64,000 nt of DNA from NCBI RefSeq assembly GCF_947255105.1, contig NZ_CAMYFP010000004.1, forward strand, positions 1 to 64,000, in the 5' to 3' direction. The notes under the pieces were generated by a model. The model was not told the DNA's origin. It searched no databases and saw only the letters and a list, made by a program, of their open reading frames with translations. The DNA is from an uncultured Campylobacter sp. (lineage in GTDB: Bacteria; Campylobacterota; Campylobacteria; Campylobacterales; Campylobacteraceae). This document shows, in pieces, positions 15,661 through 24,555 of this stretch. Numbering within the stretch: position 1 is the first letter of the stretch; every line of letters begins with the position of its first letter. Made by a program: the position numbers and the translations under genes.

Positions 15661-16814
15661 GACTCATCTCCTTTATTTTTCTTTGCTGAGGCAATAACTG
15701 CGTGAGCGGCTACTCCAACACCAGTAAGCGCTAAAACGCCAATACCTATCTTATCGGCTGTTGCATCTGCTCCAAGTCCGTTAAATACAGTATGAAACAA
15801 TCTATTGGTAAGCGGCTCTTCAAATGGTGCCATTCTATCCCAAAAATCAGGTTCAGAGCAACCTATACAGCCATGACCTGCTTGAATTGGCCATGATGTG
15901 TGTTGGTTGAAGCGCTCTTTTGAGCAGTTGTTAAATGTATATGGACCTTTGCAACCTACTTTGTAGAGACAATATCCATCTTTTGCCCCCTCATCGCCAA
16001 AACTATGGACAAATTCTCCAGCATCAAATCTTCCTCTTCTTTCGCACAAATCGTGGATTCTATGTTCATAAGCCCATTTTGGACGAGCATAGTTATCAAC
16101 TGGCGGAAGTGTGCCAAATAATATAAAGTGAAGCAAGGTTCCTACTATATTTTTCTCACTTGGTGGACAGCCGGGAACATTTATAATTGGTTTATCTACA
16201 ATTTTACTAAGTGGTTTGGAGTTGGTTGGATTAGGATAGGCCGCTTGAACTCCTCCAAAGCTAGAACAGGTTCCTATGGCAAAAATGGCCGCTGCATCTT
16301 TGCTCGCAATTTTGCAATGTTTCGCTCCTGTTGTGCCGTGTGGTCCTACTGTTAGGAAAAACTCGCTCTCTCCAGCAGGAATTCCACCCTCTACCATGAG
16401 AATATATCTACCTTTATATTTTTCTATGGCATTTTCTAGATTTTCTTCAGCTTGCCAGCCTGCTGCTGCCATCACTGTTTCGTGGTATTCTAGGCTTATA
16501 TAGTCAAAAATCAAACTATCAAGAGTTGGCGTGTCTGTTCTTAGAAGTGCTTCACTGCATCCTGTGCATTCTGCCATATGAAGCCAAATAACAGGCACTC
16601 TATCGCTTAGCTCGGCAGCTCTTGCAACAGTCGGCGCAAAGGCAGCAGGAAGTCCAAGCATAGCACTCATTGCCCCTGACCACTTTAAAAAATCTCTCCT
16701 TGAAAAACCATGCTCTTTGGCAAGAGATCTTATAGAGCCCTCTTTAAATTTAGACAACTTTTCTACTAGATCAAGTCTTTTGGTGATCTTATCCATTAAC
16801 TCGCTATTTTGCAT
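15645..16814 (-). CDS. hydA: Ni-Fe hydrogenase small subunit HydA with Tat signal and C-terminal anchor
   Basis: This 389-residue electron-transfer subunit carries Fe-S clusters. It has a twin-arginine signal (SRRDFLKWSG, residues 38-47, then a hydrophobic run and ARAAE), so the folded dimer is exported to the periplasm. Cluster cysteines are visible in AECTGCSEALLR, GTCSSFGG, NVPGCPPSE, CLYKVGCKGPYTFNNC and GHGCIGCSEPDFWD. A C-terminal helix (IGVLALTGVGVAAHAVIA) anchors it to the membrane beside HydC. The start has an ideal AAAGGAGG ribosome site. It heads a twelve-gene operon ending with hypA. Confidence 0.96.
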   Translation of the reverse strand: MQNSELMDKITKRLDLVEKLSKFKEGSIRSLAKEHGFSRRDFLKWSGAMSAMLGLPAAFAPTVARAAELSDRVPVIWLHMAECTGCSEALLRTDTPTLDSLIFDYISLEYHETVMAAAGWQAEENLENAIEKYKGRYILMVEGGIPAGESEFFLTVGPHGTTGAKHCKIASKDAAAIFAIGTCSSFGGVQAAYPNPTNSKPLSKIVDKPIINVPGCPPSEKNIVGTLLHFILFGTLPPVDNYARPKWAYEHRIHDLCERRGRFDAGEFVHSFGDEGAKDGYCLYKVGCKGPYTFNNCSKERFNQHTSWPIQAGHGCIGCSEPDFWDRMAPFEEPLTNRLFHTVFNGLGADATADKIGIGVLALTGVGVAAHAVIASAKKNKGDESCHKE

Positions 16815-16850
16815 CTTAGCCTCCTTTCATCGCAGCTTAATGCTTATGTG

Positions 16851-16856
16851 ATTTTA
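16851..16856 (-). promoter_or_regulatory. Candidate -10 element of the hydrogenase operon
   Basis: On the minus strand TAAAAT (read from 16856 down) lies 37 bp upstream of the hydA start, with a T-rich tract further upstream, as in epsilon-class sigma-70 promoters. The remaining gap to 17098 is extremely AT-rich, with an inverted repeat at 16965-16994 (CAAATTTA...TAAATTTG) and no gene. Confidence 0.4.
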
Positions 16857-16964
16857 TCATTTAGCGCCTTAATTGAATAAAATATTATTTAATTAGTTGT
16901 TAAATATTATATTATCTTTATAATAATTATTATTAGGAATGATTATTTGTAAAAATTATCGAGT

Positions 16965-16994
16965 CAAATTTAGAGGTAAAAGCACCTAAATTTG
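16965..16994. repeat. Inverted repeat between hydA and the MFS gene
   Basis: CAAATTTA-GAGGT pairs with ACC-TAAATTTG across an AAAAGC loop, with a 2-nt bulge. It lies in the divergent gap between hydA and the MFS transporter. It may be a regulator site or a structured leader of the MFS transcript; function unknown. Confidence 0.35.
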
Positions 16995-17098
16995 AGCTAA
17001 ATAAGATTAAATTTTCTATCTAAATTTCAGCCTTTGTTTGACAAAAATAGATAAAAGAGATAAATTTAAACCCCACATCAAAACAAAAGGCGATAAAT

Positions 17099-18277
17099 TT
17101 GAGTAAGGCAGACTATAGCAACTGGAAATATGAACTTTTTTTGGCATTTGTTGGTACTCTTTTACTCTTTAGTGCCTTTCAAATGCTACTTCCAACTCTA
17201 CCACTCTACATAGCAAAACTTGGCGGCAAACAGTGGGCTGTCGGTGCGATGATGGCTATTTTTACCTTTTCATCTCTAGCCTCTAGAGTATTTTGTGGTA
17301 AATTTATGGACGAATATGGACGTTGGGGTGCCTTTTATTTTGGAATTGTTATCTTTGTCATCTCAACACTTGGCTATGAGTGGTTTGCCTACATCTCAAT
17401 TATCTTTGCAATCAGGCTTATACAGGGCATTGGCTGGGGTTGCCTTGGAACTTCAAACTCAACAATAGCTACAGATATCATTCCAAAAGAGCACTTTGGA
17501 AAGGGAATGGGAATTTTTGGACTCTCCATCAGTCTTGGTTTGGCGATTGGTCCATATGTCGGGCTTTGGGCGATGGAGGTGGGCGAGTTTAAACTAGTTG
17601 CCTACTTAAGCAGCGCTCTTTGCCTGCTTTGTGCACTTATATTTTTGCTACTTAAGATAAAAAGAAAAGAGCCGCTTTTTTATAAATTTAGCCAAAACAG
17701 GGCAAAAATTGATATAAAAAATCTCATCGAAAAAAAATCCCTCTTTCCATCGGCACTTATCTTTTTTATAACGCTTAGTTATGGGGCGATTGTGACCTTT
17801 ATAGTTCTCTATGCCAATGCAAACGGCATCAAAAATGTAGGAATGTTTTTTATAGTTTTTGCCATAACTTTATTGGTAGTTAGACCCGTTTCTGGGGTGA
17901 TTATAGATAGATCTGGCTTTTTCTTAGTTCCATTTGCAATGGTATTTTTGATAATCTCTAGTGCAATGCTACTCTTTTTAAAGAGCTTTGCCCTATTAAT
18001 TGCTTGTGCCTTTTTTTATGGAGTTGGCTTTGGCGTGCTTCATCTCTCGCTTCAAAGTATGGCTGTGCTTTTGGCACCACCCAACAGAAAAGGCGTGGCA
18101 AATGCTACCTTTTTTACAGGCTTTGATGGCGGTATTGGAGTTGGAGCTGTTGTTGGCGGAGTCGTTGCTACTAAATTTGGATATGAGATGATGTTTTTGC
18201 TATTTCTCATCATCAATATAGCTATTTTTATCTATATGAGTTTTAATAAAAAGCGCTTTTTAAAAATCGTCTTTTGA
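17099..18277 (+). CDS. MFS transporter
   Basis: This 392-residue inner-membrane protein has about 12 membrane helices. The major-facilitator signature loop is visible after helix 2 as SRVFCGKFMDEYGRW (G-x-x-x-D-x-x-G-R type). Substrate is not predictable from sequence reading; drug or metabolite efflux is typical of such short MFS members. Translation appears to start at TTG 17099, preceded by AAAAGGCGAT; no closer ATG is in frame before the first helix. It stands alone, divergent from the hydrogenase operon and upstream of the BASS transporter by about 115 bp. Confidence 0.75.
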   Translation: MSKADYSNWKYELFLAFVGTLLLFSAFQMLLPTLPLYIAKLGGKQWAVGAMMAIFTFSSLASRVFCGKFMDEYGRWGAFYFGIVIFVISTLGYEWFAYISIIFAIRLIQGIGWGCLGTSNSTIATDIIPKEHFGKGMGIFGLSISLGLAIGPYVGLWAMEVGEFKLVAYLSSALCLLCALIFLLLKIKRKEPLFYKFSQNRAKIDIKNLIEKKSLFPSALIFFITLSYGAIVTFIVLYANANGIKNVGMFFIVFAITLLVVRPVSGVIIDRSGFFLVPFAMVFLIISSAMLLFLKSFALLIACAFFYGVGFGVLHLSLQSMAVLLAPPNRKGVANATFFTGFDGGIGVGAVVGGVVATKFGYEMMFLLFLIINIAIFIYMSFNKKRFLKIVF

Positions 18278-18392
18278 CCTTAACTTAAACAGCTCACTCA
18301 TAAACTTTTGCAATAAAACACTTTGTTGTATAAATTTATGTTAAAGTTACACCTTTAAATTTCAAATAATTTTTACTCTTAAAAGGAGAGCT

Positions 18393-19322
18393 ATGTTAAA
18401 AAACGCAAGTTCGTTGGTTTCAAAACAACTGGCTATTTTAGTTGTACTTGCTACACTATTTTCATTGTATTATCCACAAGTTGGATCAAGCTTAGTTAAA
18501 ACATCGTGGGTAGTTTATATTTTAGGCATTATAATGTTTGGTATGGGGCTTAATGTAAAAGCAAGTGATTTTAAAGAGCTTTTTATAAGGCCAAAATTTG
18601 TTTTAATTGGTATTGGCGCACAGTTTATAATAATGCCATTAATTGCCTATATTTTGGTAAAAGGTTTTAATCTTCCTCTTGGTCTTGCAATTGGTGTTGT
18701 TCTTGTTGGAACCTGTCCTGGCGGAACAAGTTCAAATGTTATTACATACTTAAGTAAAGGTGATGTGGCTCTATCTGTTGGAATTACAAGTTGCACGACA
18801 CTATTGGCTCCTTTTATGACGCCTATTTTAACAAAATTATTAATTGGTCAAAGTATAGATGTAAATGTAATAGCTATGTTTTTAAGTGTTGTTAAGGTTG
18901 TGATTGTACCTATTGTGCTTGGAATTTTAGCACACAGATTTTTACCAAAAATAGCTGGACTTTTAAAAGATGTTTTACCTATGATCTCAACTCTTGGAAT
19001 AGTGGCAATTGTTATAGCTGTAGTTAGTGTAAGCGCTGAAAAAATAATAGCAAATTTAGGAATTATAGTTTTAATAATTGTTTGTCATAATTTGTTTGGG
19101 TATCTGTTTGGCTTTTTAGTTGGCAAATCAGTTACAAAAGATATGGCAAAGGTAAAAGCTTTATCTGTTGAAGTAGGTATGCAAAACTCAGGTCTAGCAA
19201 CATCTTTAGCTTTAACTCATTTTGCAACTCAACCACTTGCTGCAGTTCCTGGAGCACTGTTTAGTGTATGGCACAATATTTCAGGTGGAATACTAGCTTC
19301 TATTTATGCAAGAATTAAATAA
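18393..19322 (+). CDS. Bile acid:sodium symporter family transporter
   Basis: This 309-residue protein with about ten membrane helices is of the BASS/SBF family. Signature segments are GTCPGGTSSNVIT (about residue 109) and EVGMQNSGLA (about 263), which form the crossover and Na+-binding regions. Bacterial members move organic anions, including ketopantoate (PanS) or bile acids, with sodium; the substrate here is open. It has a strong AAAAGGAG ribosome site and ends in a perfect hairpin terminator. It is monocistronic. Confidence 0.82.
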   Translation: MLKNASSLVSKQLAILVVLATLFSLYYPQVGSSLVKTSWVVYILGIIMFGMGLNVKASDFKELFIRPKFVLIGIGAQFIIMPLIAYILVKGFNLPLGLAIGVVLVGTCPGGTSSNVITYLSKGDVALSVGITSCTTLLAPFMTPILTKLLIGQSIDVNVIAMFLSVVKVVIVPIVLGILAHRFLPKIAGLLKDVLPMISTLGIVAIVIAVVSVSAEKIIANLGIIVLIIVCHNLFGYLFGFLVGKSVTKDMAKVKALSVEVGMQNSGLATSLALTHFATQPLAAVPGALFSVWHNISGGILASIYARIK

Positions 19323-19349
19323 ATTTACGCCTATAAAAGGCGTAAATTT
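19321..19349. terminator. Terminator hairpin between the BASS gene and serS
   Basis: A perfect 12-bp stem (AAATTTACGCCT with AGGCGTAAATTT) encloses a 5-nt loop and starts at the stop codon of the BASS gene. It lies between converging genes, so it probably acts in both directions. Confidence 0.8.
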
Positions 19350-19376
19350 ATCGATAAAACTTTATTAATTTGGTTC

Positions 19377-20624
19377 TTATATATATTTTTCCAAAACTTC
19401 TGGTATTTTTATAGAACCATCATTTTGCTGATAATTTTCCATTATTGCAATTAAGGTTCTACCAACTGCTAGTGATGAGCCATTTAGAGTATGCGCTAAA
19501 ACATTTTTTTTGCCATCTTTGTAGCGAATTTTAGCACGACGAGCTTGAAAATCACGACAATTTGAAATAGAGCTAATTTCACGATAGCAATTTTGAGATG
19601 GTAGCCAAACTTCTAGGTCAATTGTCTTTGCCGCGCTAAAACCAAGATCACCACTACAAAGTAGCATATGACGATGAGGTAGTCCAAGACTAGCTAAAAG
19701 ATCGCTTGCACAGCTTACCATCTCTTCAAATACTTTATCGCTCTCATCAGCTTTTGTGATAGAAACAAGCTCAACTTTTTCAAATTGATGTTGTCTTATC
19801 ATTCCCCTAGTATCTCGTCCAGCACTTCCTGCTTCACGCCTAAAGCAGTGGCTATAGCAAGTCATTTTGATTGGCAAAATATCTGCATTTATTATCTCGT
19901 CGTTATATAAATTTGTGACTGGAACTTCACTTGTTGGTATAAGATAAAGTTCATCTTCGTTTATTTTATAGAGATCTTCTTCAAACTTTGGAAGCTGCCC
20001 TGTGCCATAAAGAATTTCAGGCTTTACAACAAATGGGACATTCACAAGCTCAAAACCACGAGATTGGTTAAAGTCAATCATATAATTAATCAAAGCTCTA
20101 TTTAGCCTTGCACCATAACCTTTAATGGCGGTAAAGCGGCTTCCACTAAGCTTTACACCACGTTCAAAATCAAGCCAACCAAGTTTTTCTCCAAGCTCAT
20201 AATGAGGTTTTGGAGTAAAAGTAAAATTAGGAACTACTAAAACTTTTTTAAGTTCAACATTTTCGTTTTCATCCTCTCCAAAAGGCACATCATCATCTAT
20301 TATGTTTGGGATGTGAGATGCTTTTTGATCTAGATTTTCTTGAATAAAATTTACTATCTCTTGCAATTTTTGAATATTTTGTTTATTTTCTTCAAGCTCA
20401 CTTTTAAGTTCAGTTATATCTTCACCATTTCTTGCTTTTATGCCAACTTCTTTACTTTTTGTGTTTTGAAGTGCTTGAAGATTTTCTAGTTCAAGTTTTT
20501 TTGCTTTTAAGTCGTTATAAACATCTAAAAGCTCTTTTAGTGCCTCTTTGCTTACTTTTTTGGCGATGAGTTTTTTATTAAACTCATCAAAATTTGTTTC
20601 TATTAGTTTTAAATTTATCATCAT
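19377..20624 (-). CDS. serS: Seryl-tRNA synthetase
   Basis: This 415-residue class II synthetase charges tRNA-Ser. Residues 1-105 form the coiled-coil arm that grips the long variable arm (LKAKKLELENLQALQN...). Class II motif 2 is CFRREAGSAGRDTRGMIRQHQF, seen here as 'HCFRREAGSAGRDTRG'. Motif 3 is LNGSSLAVGRTLIAI. Two ATG codons stand in tandem at the start behind AGGAG; either could be used. Length is typical. It is followed on the minus strand by trpS upstream (23-bp gap), forming serS-trpS-aroK-der. Confidence 0.96.
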   Translation of the reverse strand: MMINLKLIETNFDEFNKKLIAKKVSKEALKELLDVYNDLKAKKLELENLQALQNTKSKEVGIKARNGEDITELKSELEENKQNIQKLQEIVNFIQENLDQKASHIPNIIDDDVPFGEDENENVELKKVLVVPNFTFTPKPHYELGEKLGWLDFERGVKLSGSRFTAIKGYGARLNRALINYMIDFNQSRGFELVNVPFVVKPEILYGTGQLPKFEEDLYKINEDELYLIPTSEVPVTNLYNDEIINADILPIKMTCYSHCFRREAGSAGRDTRGMIRQHQFEKVELVSITKADESDKVFEEMVSCASDLLASLGLPHRHMLLCSGDLGFSAAKTIDLEVWLPSQNCYREISSISNCRDFQARRAKIRYKDGKKNVLAHTLNGSSLAVGRTLIAIMENYQQNDGSIKIPEVLEKYI

Positions 20625-20646
20625 TTTCTCCTAAATTTCAACATCT

Positions 20647-21618
20647 TTATCTATAAATTCCACAAATTTTTCTTATTTTTTGCATATTTTTTTCTGCTAC
20701 GGTTTTTGCTTTTTTTGCTCCATCATCTAAAATTTCAAAAACATCATCTTTATGGTTCATAAAATAGTCAAATTTCTCTCTTGCATCTTTAAAATAGTCC
20801 CAAATAACTTCATTTAAATACATTTTAAAGTGTCCATATCCCTCGCCACCTTTTTCATATCTTTTTTGTAGGGCAAGTTTTTCATCTTCATTTAAAAATA
20901 GCTCGGCAATTTTATAAACATTGCAATCTCTCCACTCTTTTGGATCTTCTAAGGCAGTGCTATCAGTTACGATGCTTGAAATTTGTTTTTTTAGGGTTTT
21001 GGTATCGCTAAAAATATCAATTGTATTTTTATAGCTTTTACTCATTTTAGCACCATCAGTGCCTGGAACTGTGGCTAAGTTTTCTTCAACTTTTGCTTGT
21101 GGCAATGTAAAAATTTCTCCGTGAGCGTTGTTAAATTTAAGTGCGATATCACGTGCTATTTCAACATGTTGAATTTGATCTTTTCCAACTGGTACAAAAT
21201 CAGCATTGTAGAGCAAAATATCGGCTGCCATTAAAACTGGATAACTAAAGAGATCATGTTTTGTATCAAAGCCTTTTGCAATCTTATCTTTATATGCATG
21301 AGAGCGCTCAAGCAGTCCCATCGGTGTATAAGCGCTTAATATCCAGTAAAGTTCAAGCACCTCTTTTACATCACTTTGAACCCAAAATATGCTTTTTTTA
21401 GGATCAATCCCAAGAGCTAAAAAAGCACACGCTGCTTCGTAAGTGTTATCGCTAAGTTTGTGTGCATCGCTTACACTTGTCATTGCGTGGTAATTTGCGA
21501 TAAACATAAACATTTTGCTATTACCTAAATTTTGCTTCTCAACCATTGGTTTAATGCTAGCAAAGTAATTCCCTAGATGAAGTTTTCCTGATGGTTGAAG
21601 TCCGGTTAGTGTTATCAA
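20647..21618 (-). CDS. trpS: Tryptophanyl-tRNA synthetase
   Basis: This 323-residue class I synthetase carries the HIGH-like motif GLQPSGKLHLGNYF (residues 5-18) and the KMSKS loop GAKMSKSYKN. Length and the start are normal. The start codon is TTG (21618), preceded by AAAGGATAAAA, and overlaps the aroK stop. It is cotranscribed with aroK and der upstream. Confidence 0.96.
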   Translation of the reverse strand: MITLTGLQPSGKLHLGNYFASIKPMVEKQNLGNSKMFMFIANYHAMTSVSDAHKLSDNTYEAACAFLALGIDPKKSIFWVQSDVKEVLELYWILSAYTPMGLLERSHAYKDKIAKGFDTKHDLFSYPVLMAADILLYNADFVPVGKDQIQHVEIARDIALKFNNAHGEIFTLPQAKVEENLATVPGTDGAKMSKSYKNTIDIFSDTKTLKKQISSIVTDSTALEDPKEWRDCNVYKIAELFLNEDEKLALQKRYEKGGEGYGHFKMYLNEVIWDYFKDAREKFDYFMNHKDDVFEILDDGAKKAKTVAEKNMQKIRKICGIYR

Positions 21619-22139
21619 ATTTTATCCTTTATTAATTCTTTAATTTTTAAAGCTACCATTTTTGGGGATTTATTACTTACATCCACTATCAAATCTGCCA
21701 CTTTTTCGTATTCATCTTTTCTTTTGTCAAAAAGCTTTTTTGCCTCACTTGGGTCTTTAAGAAGTGGTCTTTTGGCTAGTTTTTTTGTAGCATTTGGAGA
21801 GTTTTTTATCCTACTTATTATGCCCTCAAAGTCTGATTTTAGGTAGATAATAGTTCCAAGTTTCTTTAAATTTGGCACTTTGTAAAATCCCCCACCTGTT
21901 GAGATGATAGCATTACTAACATTTTTTTCTATAAATTTAGCCAATTTTTTCTCTGTTTTTCTAAACTCATCTTCGCCAAATTTGGCAAAAATTTCCTTTA
22001 TTTTTAAGTTATAGGCACTCTCTATCAAATCATCACAGTCTAGTGGAAAAAATTTTGTCTCGTTATATAAAGCTCTTGCAATAGTTCCTTTGCCAACGCC
22101 CATAAAGCCAATTAAAACAATATTATTTTTTTTCTTCAT
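21615..22139 (-). CDS. aroK: Shikimate kinase
   Basis: AroK phosphorylates shikimate at the 3-hydroxyl in the chorismate pathway. The P-loop GFMGVGKGT (residues 9-17 from the chosen start), the shikimate-binding DCDDLIE, STGGG and KRPLL are all present. Of three in-frame ATGs, I use 22139 (MKKKNNIVLIG), which gives 174 residues and a normal family N-terminus; 22148 is a close alternative, and the ribosome site is weak for both. The gene overlaps the end of der by 17 nt and the start of trpS by 4 nt. Confidence 0.92.
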   Translation of the reverse strand: MKKKNNIVLIGFMGVGKGTIARALYNETKFFPLDCDDLIESAYNLKIKEIFAKFGEDEFRKTEKKLAKFIEKNVSNAIISTGGGFYKVPNLKKLGTIIYLKSDFEGIISRIKNSPNATKKLAKRPLLKDPSEAKKLFDKRKDEYEKVADLIVDVSNKSPKMVALKIKELIKDKI

Positions 22140-23496
22140 CGTTTTCATCTTTGTTTTTGCTTCTTGCCAAAAGCACAATCGGCGTACCTTCCAAATTAAA
22201 GCGCTCTCTTAGCTGGTTTATGATGTATCTTTTGTAGCTAAAGTGCAGAGATTTTGGGCGATTCATAATAAGTGCTATTTTTGGTGGTGCAAAGCCAAAT
22301 TGCACAGCATAATAAATTTTAACTAACTTGCCTCTATCGTGCGGAAGCGGGTGAAGTTTTGTCATCTCTTCAACTGCCTCATTTAGCTTTGAAGTCTGTA
22401 TTTTGCTTGTGTAGTTTTGATAGACCTTTTCGATAAGCTCATAGATACGAGAAACTCTTTTGCCATCAAGCGCACTCACACTAATAATTGGTGCATATGA
22501 GAGAAATTTAAACTTATCTTTTATGATTTTGGAAAACTCATCAAACTCTTCAACTCTTTTGTCCCATTTGTTTAGGACTATGATAAGCGCTGGTTCAAAC
22601 TTGGCCGCCACTCCTGCAATCCTCTCATCAAGCTCAGTCAAAGGCTCTGAAGCATCAAGCACTAGAAGTGCAACATCGCTATTTTCCAAAAGTTTTTGAG
22701 TCCTAATAAGTGCAAATTTCTCAATTCCCTCAATTTTACCACGTCTTCTAATGCCAGCAGTATCAACAAACTCAAAAACTCTATCATTGTGAGTATAGCT
22801 TTCATTAACGGGATCTATCGTAGTGCCAGGAGTGTTACTAACAACTGATCTCTCTTTTTTAACTAAGGCGTTTAAAAGGCTTGATTTACCGACATTTACT
22901 CTACCTACAATTCCTACTTTTATCTCTTTTTTTTCATCTATTGGATTGCCATCATCATCAAAGTTGTCCAAAAAATCCTCAAAAAGCTCCTCTTTTTCCG
23001 CTCTTTGCGACTCTTTTAAATTCGCATAGATAAAGTCTAAAAGCTCATCTATGCCGATGTTGTGGCTAACAGAGATAGAAAAGCTATTGGTTGCGCCAAA
23101 AGAGTCAAACTCCCAACTTCTTTGCTCATCTTTTTTGCTATCGATTTTATTTATAACTAGGGCAGTTGTAATATCAAGCCTTAAAAGATTGTGAAAAAGC
23201 TCCCTGTCTTTTTGAGTTGGATACATCTTTCCATCTACGACAAAAAGGACAATATCGGCTTTTTCAATCTCTTTGTAGGTTTGCTTTTTTGCCTCAACAA
23301 AAATATCGCTACTCTCATCAATACCGCCACTATCGATAAGCAAAGCGCTTTTGTCATAAATTTGTATCTCTTGCTTGTTTAGATCTCTTGTAGTTCCGCT
23401 AATCTCACTTGTTATTGCAACACGTCTTTTTAAAAGGCGGTTGAAAAGTGAGCTTTTACCGACGTTTGGTTGACCAATTATTATGATTTTTTGCAA
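22123..23496 (-). CDS. der: GTPase Der (EngA), ribosome assembly
   Basis: This 457-residue protein has two consecutive G domains, the hallmark of Der, which acts in 50S ribosome maturation. Domain 1 has GQPNVGKSS at 8-16, DSGGIDES and NKID. Domain 2 has GRVNVGKSS near 199, DTAGIRRRG and NKWD. A C-terminal KH-like domain follows (PHDRGKLVKIYYAVQ). Translation starts at TTG 23496 with AAGGA upstream. A TATAAT -10 element lies about 26-31 bp upstream, making it the first gene of der-aroK-trpS-serS. Confidence 0.96.
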   Translation of the reverse strand: MQKIIIIGQPNVGKSSLFNRLLKRRVAITSEISGTTRDLNKQEIQIYDKSALLIDSGGIDESSDIFVEAKKQTYKEIEKADIVLFVVDGKMYPTQKDRELFHNLLRLDITTALVINKIDSKKDEQRSWEFDSFGATNSFSISVSHNIGIDELLDFIYANLKESQRAEKEELFEDFLDNFDDDGNPIDEKKEIKVGIVGRVNVGKSSLLNALVKKERSVVSNTPGTTIDPVNESYTHNDRVFEFVDTAGIRRRGKIEGIEKFALIRTQKLLENSDVALLVLDASEPLTELDERIAGVAAKFEPALIIVLNKWDKRVEEFDEFSKIIKDKFKFLSYAPIISVSALDGKRVSRIYELIEKVYQNYTSKIQTSKLNEAVEEMTKLHPLPHDRGKLVKIYYAVQFGFAPPKIALIMNRPKSLHFSYKRYIINQLRERFNLEGTPIVLLARSKNKDENDEEKK

Positions 23497-23521
23497 AAAT
23501 TATCCTTCTATAAAAGTCTTG

Positions 23522-23527
23522 ATTATA
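23522..23527 (-). promoter_or_regulatory. -10 element for der operon
   Basis: TATAAT on the minus strand, 26 bp from the der start codon, in the divergent gap with the EamA transporter gene. Confidence 0.5.
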
Positions 23528-23628
23528 GCATTTGCTAGCCTAAATTTAACTAAATATAGCCAAATCATTGAAATAAAGAATTTAACTTTAAATTTAAGAA
23601 AATTTGTAGATATTAAGTTAAGTTGTAA

Positions 23629-23634
23629 TAAAAT
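23629..23634 (+). promoter_or_regulatory. -10 element for EamA-kdsA-ribH-nusB-pyrF operon
   Basis: TAAAAT on the plus strand lies 22 bp upstream of the EamA-family start, with an AT-rich periodic tract before it. It is a plausible operon promoter. Confidence 0.4.
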
Positions 23635-23655
23635 AGCGCCTTACAAAGGAAGTAA

Positions 23656-24549
23656 ATGTTTCATAGTTTTTTGATACGAAATTTAGGTGCCTATTATATG
23701 GTTTTAGGCTCTTTTTACTTTGCACTAACTGGAGCTTTTGCAAAGGCTTTAAGTAGCGATATGAGCTCTGTTGAAGTGGCATTTTTTAGAAATATCGTAG
23801 GGCTTATTTTGATACTTTTAGCCATCTATAAAAACCCACCCATAAACAGAGGTGGAAGAGGAATGCTACTCTTTATGAGAGGCTTTATAGGTTCTGTTTC
23901 GATGCTTGCTTTTTTTTACAATATAGCAAACATTGGACTTGCTGAGTCCTTTACATTTGCCAAAACGGCGCCTATGTTTTTAGCACTTTTTGGAGTGCTA
24001 TTTTTTAAAGAAAAACTAAGTTTTGAAGCTTGGATAGGTATATTTTTGGGCTTTTTAGGAATTGTTCTTATAATGCAACCAAATTTGGGCTTTAGCAGAT
24101 ATGATTTTATGGGGCTTTTCAATGGCTTTTTAGCGGCAGTTGCCTATATGAGCGTGCATGAGTTAAGAAGAGCATATGATACCAAAACTATAGTTTTATC
24201 TTTTATGCTTTCAGGCACGATAATACCGCTAGCTTGTATGATAGCGGCTGAGTTTTTTGCAATTCCTAGCTATCTTGATTTTATGTTTGCTAAATTTACA
24301 ATGCCCTGTGCTAAAATGTGGATTTTTATAGTCCTTATGGGGATTGGCGGGATACTTTTTCAAACATATATGACAAAGGCATATGCTGCTAGCAAACACG
24401 CTGGAGTTGTAGCAGCTGTTGGGTATTGTGATATAATCTTCACTTTGATTTTGGGTCTATTTATGGGTGATAGTTTGCCAAATTTAATGGCATTTTTAGG
24501 GATAGTTTTAGTCGTTGTAAGCGGTATAATGGTAGTTTTAAAGGAGTAA
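23656..24549 (+). CDS. EamA/DMT-family transporter
   Basis: This 297-residue membrane protein has ten predicted helices arranged as two five-helix EamA repeats (GAYYMVLGSFYFALTGAFAKA at the start of repeat 1, split here as 'GAYYMVLGSFYF' and 'ALTGAFAKA'; 'FMGLFNGFLAAVAYMS' at repeat 2). Such proteins export small metabolites; substrate unknown. The AAAGGAAG ribosome site precedes ATG 23656. It is the first gene of a plus-strand operon with kdsA 6 bp downstream. Confidence 0.82.
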   Translation: MFHSFLIRNLGAYYMVLGSFYFALTGAFAKALSSDMSSVEVAFFRNIVGLILILLAIYKNPPINRGGRGMLLFMRGFIGSVSMLAFFYNIANIGLAESFTFAKTAPMFLALFGVLFFKEKLSFEAWIGIFLGFLGIVLIMQPNLGFSRYDFMGLFNGFLAAVAYMSVHELRRAYDTKTIVLSFMLSGTIIPLACMIAAEFFAIPSYLDFMFAKFTMPCAKMWIFIVLMGIGGILFQTYMTKAYAASKHAGVVAAVGYCDIIFTLILGLFMGDSLPNLMAFLGIVLVVVSGIMVVLKE

Positions 24550-24555
24550 ATTTAG

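Noticed and set aside
16900..16950. AT-rich imperfect Fur-box-like sequence between hydA and the MFS gene
   Set aside because: Too few consensus positions in a region that is nearly all A and T.
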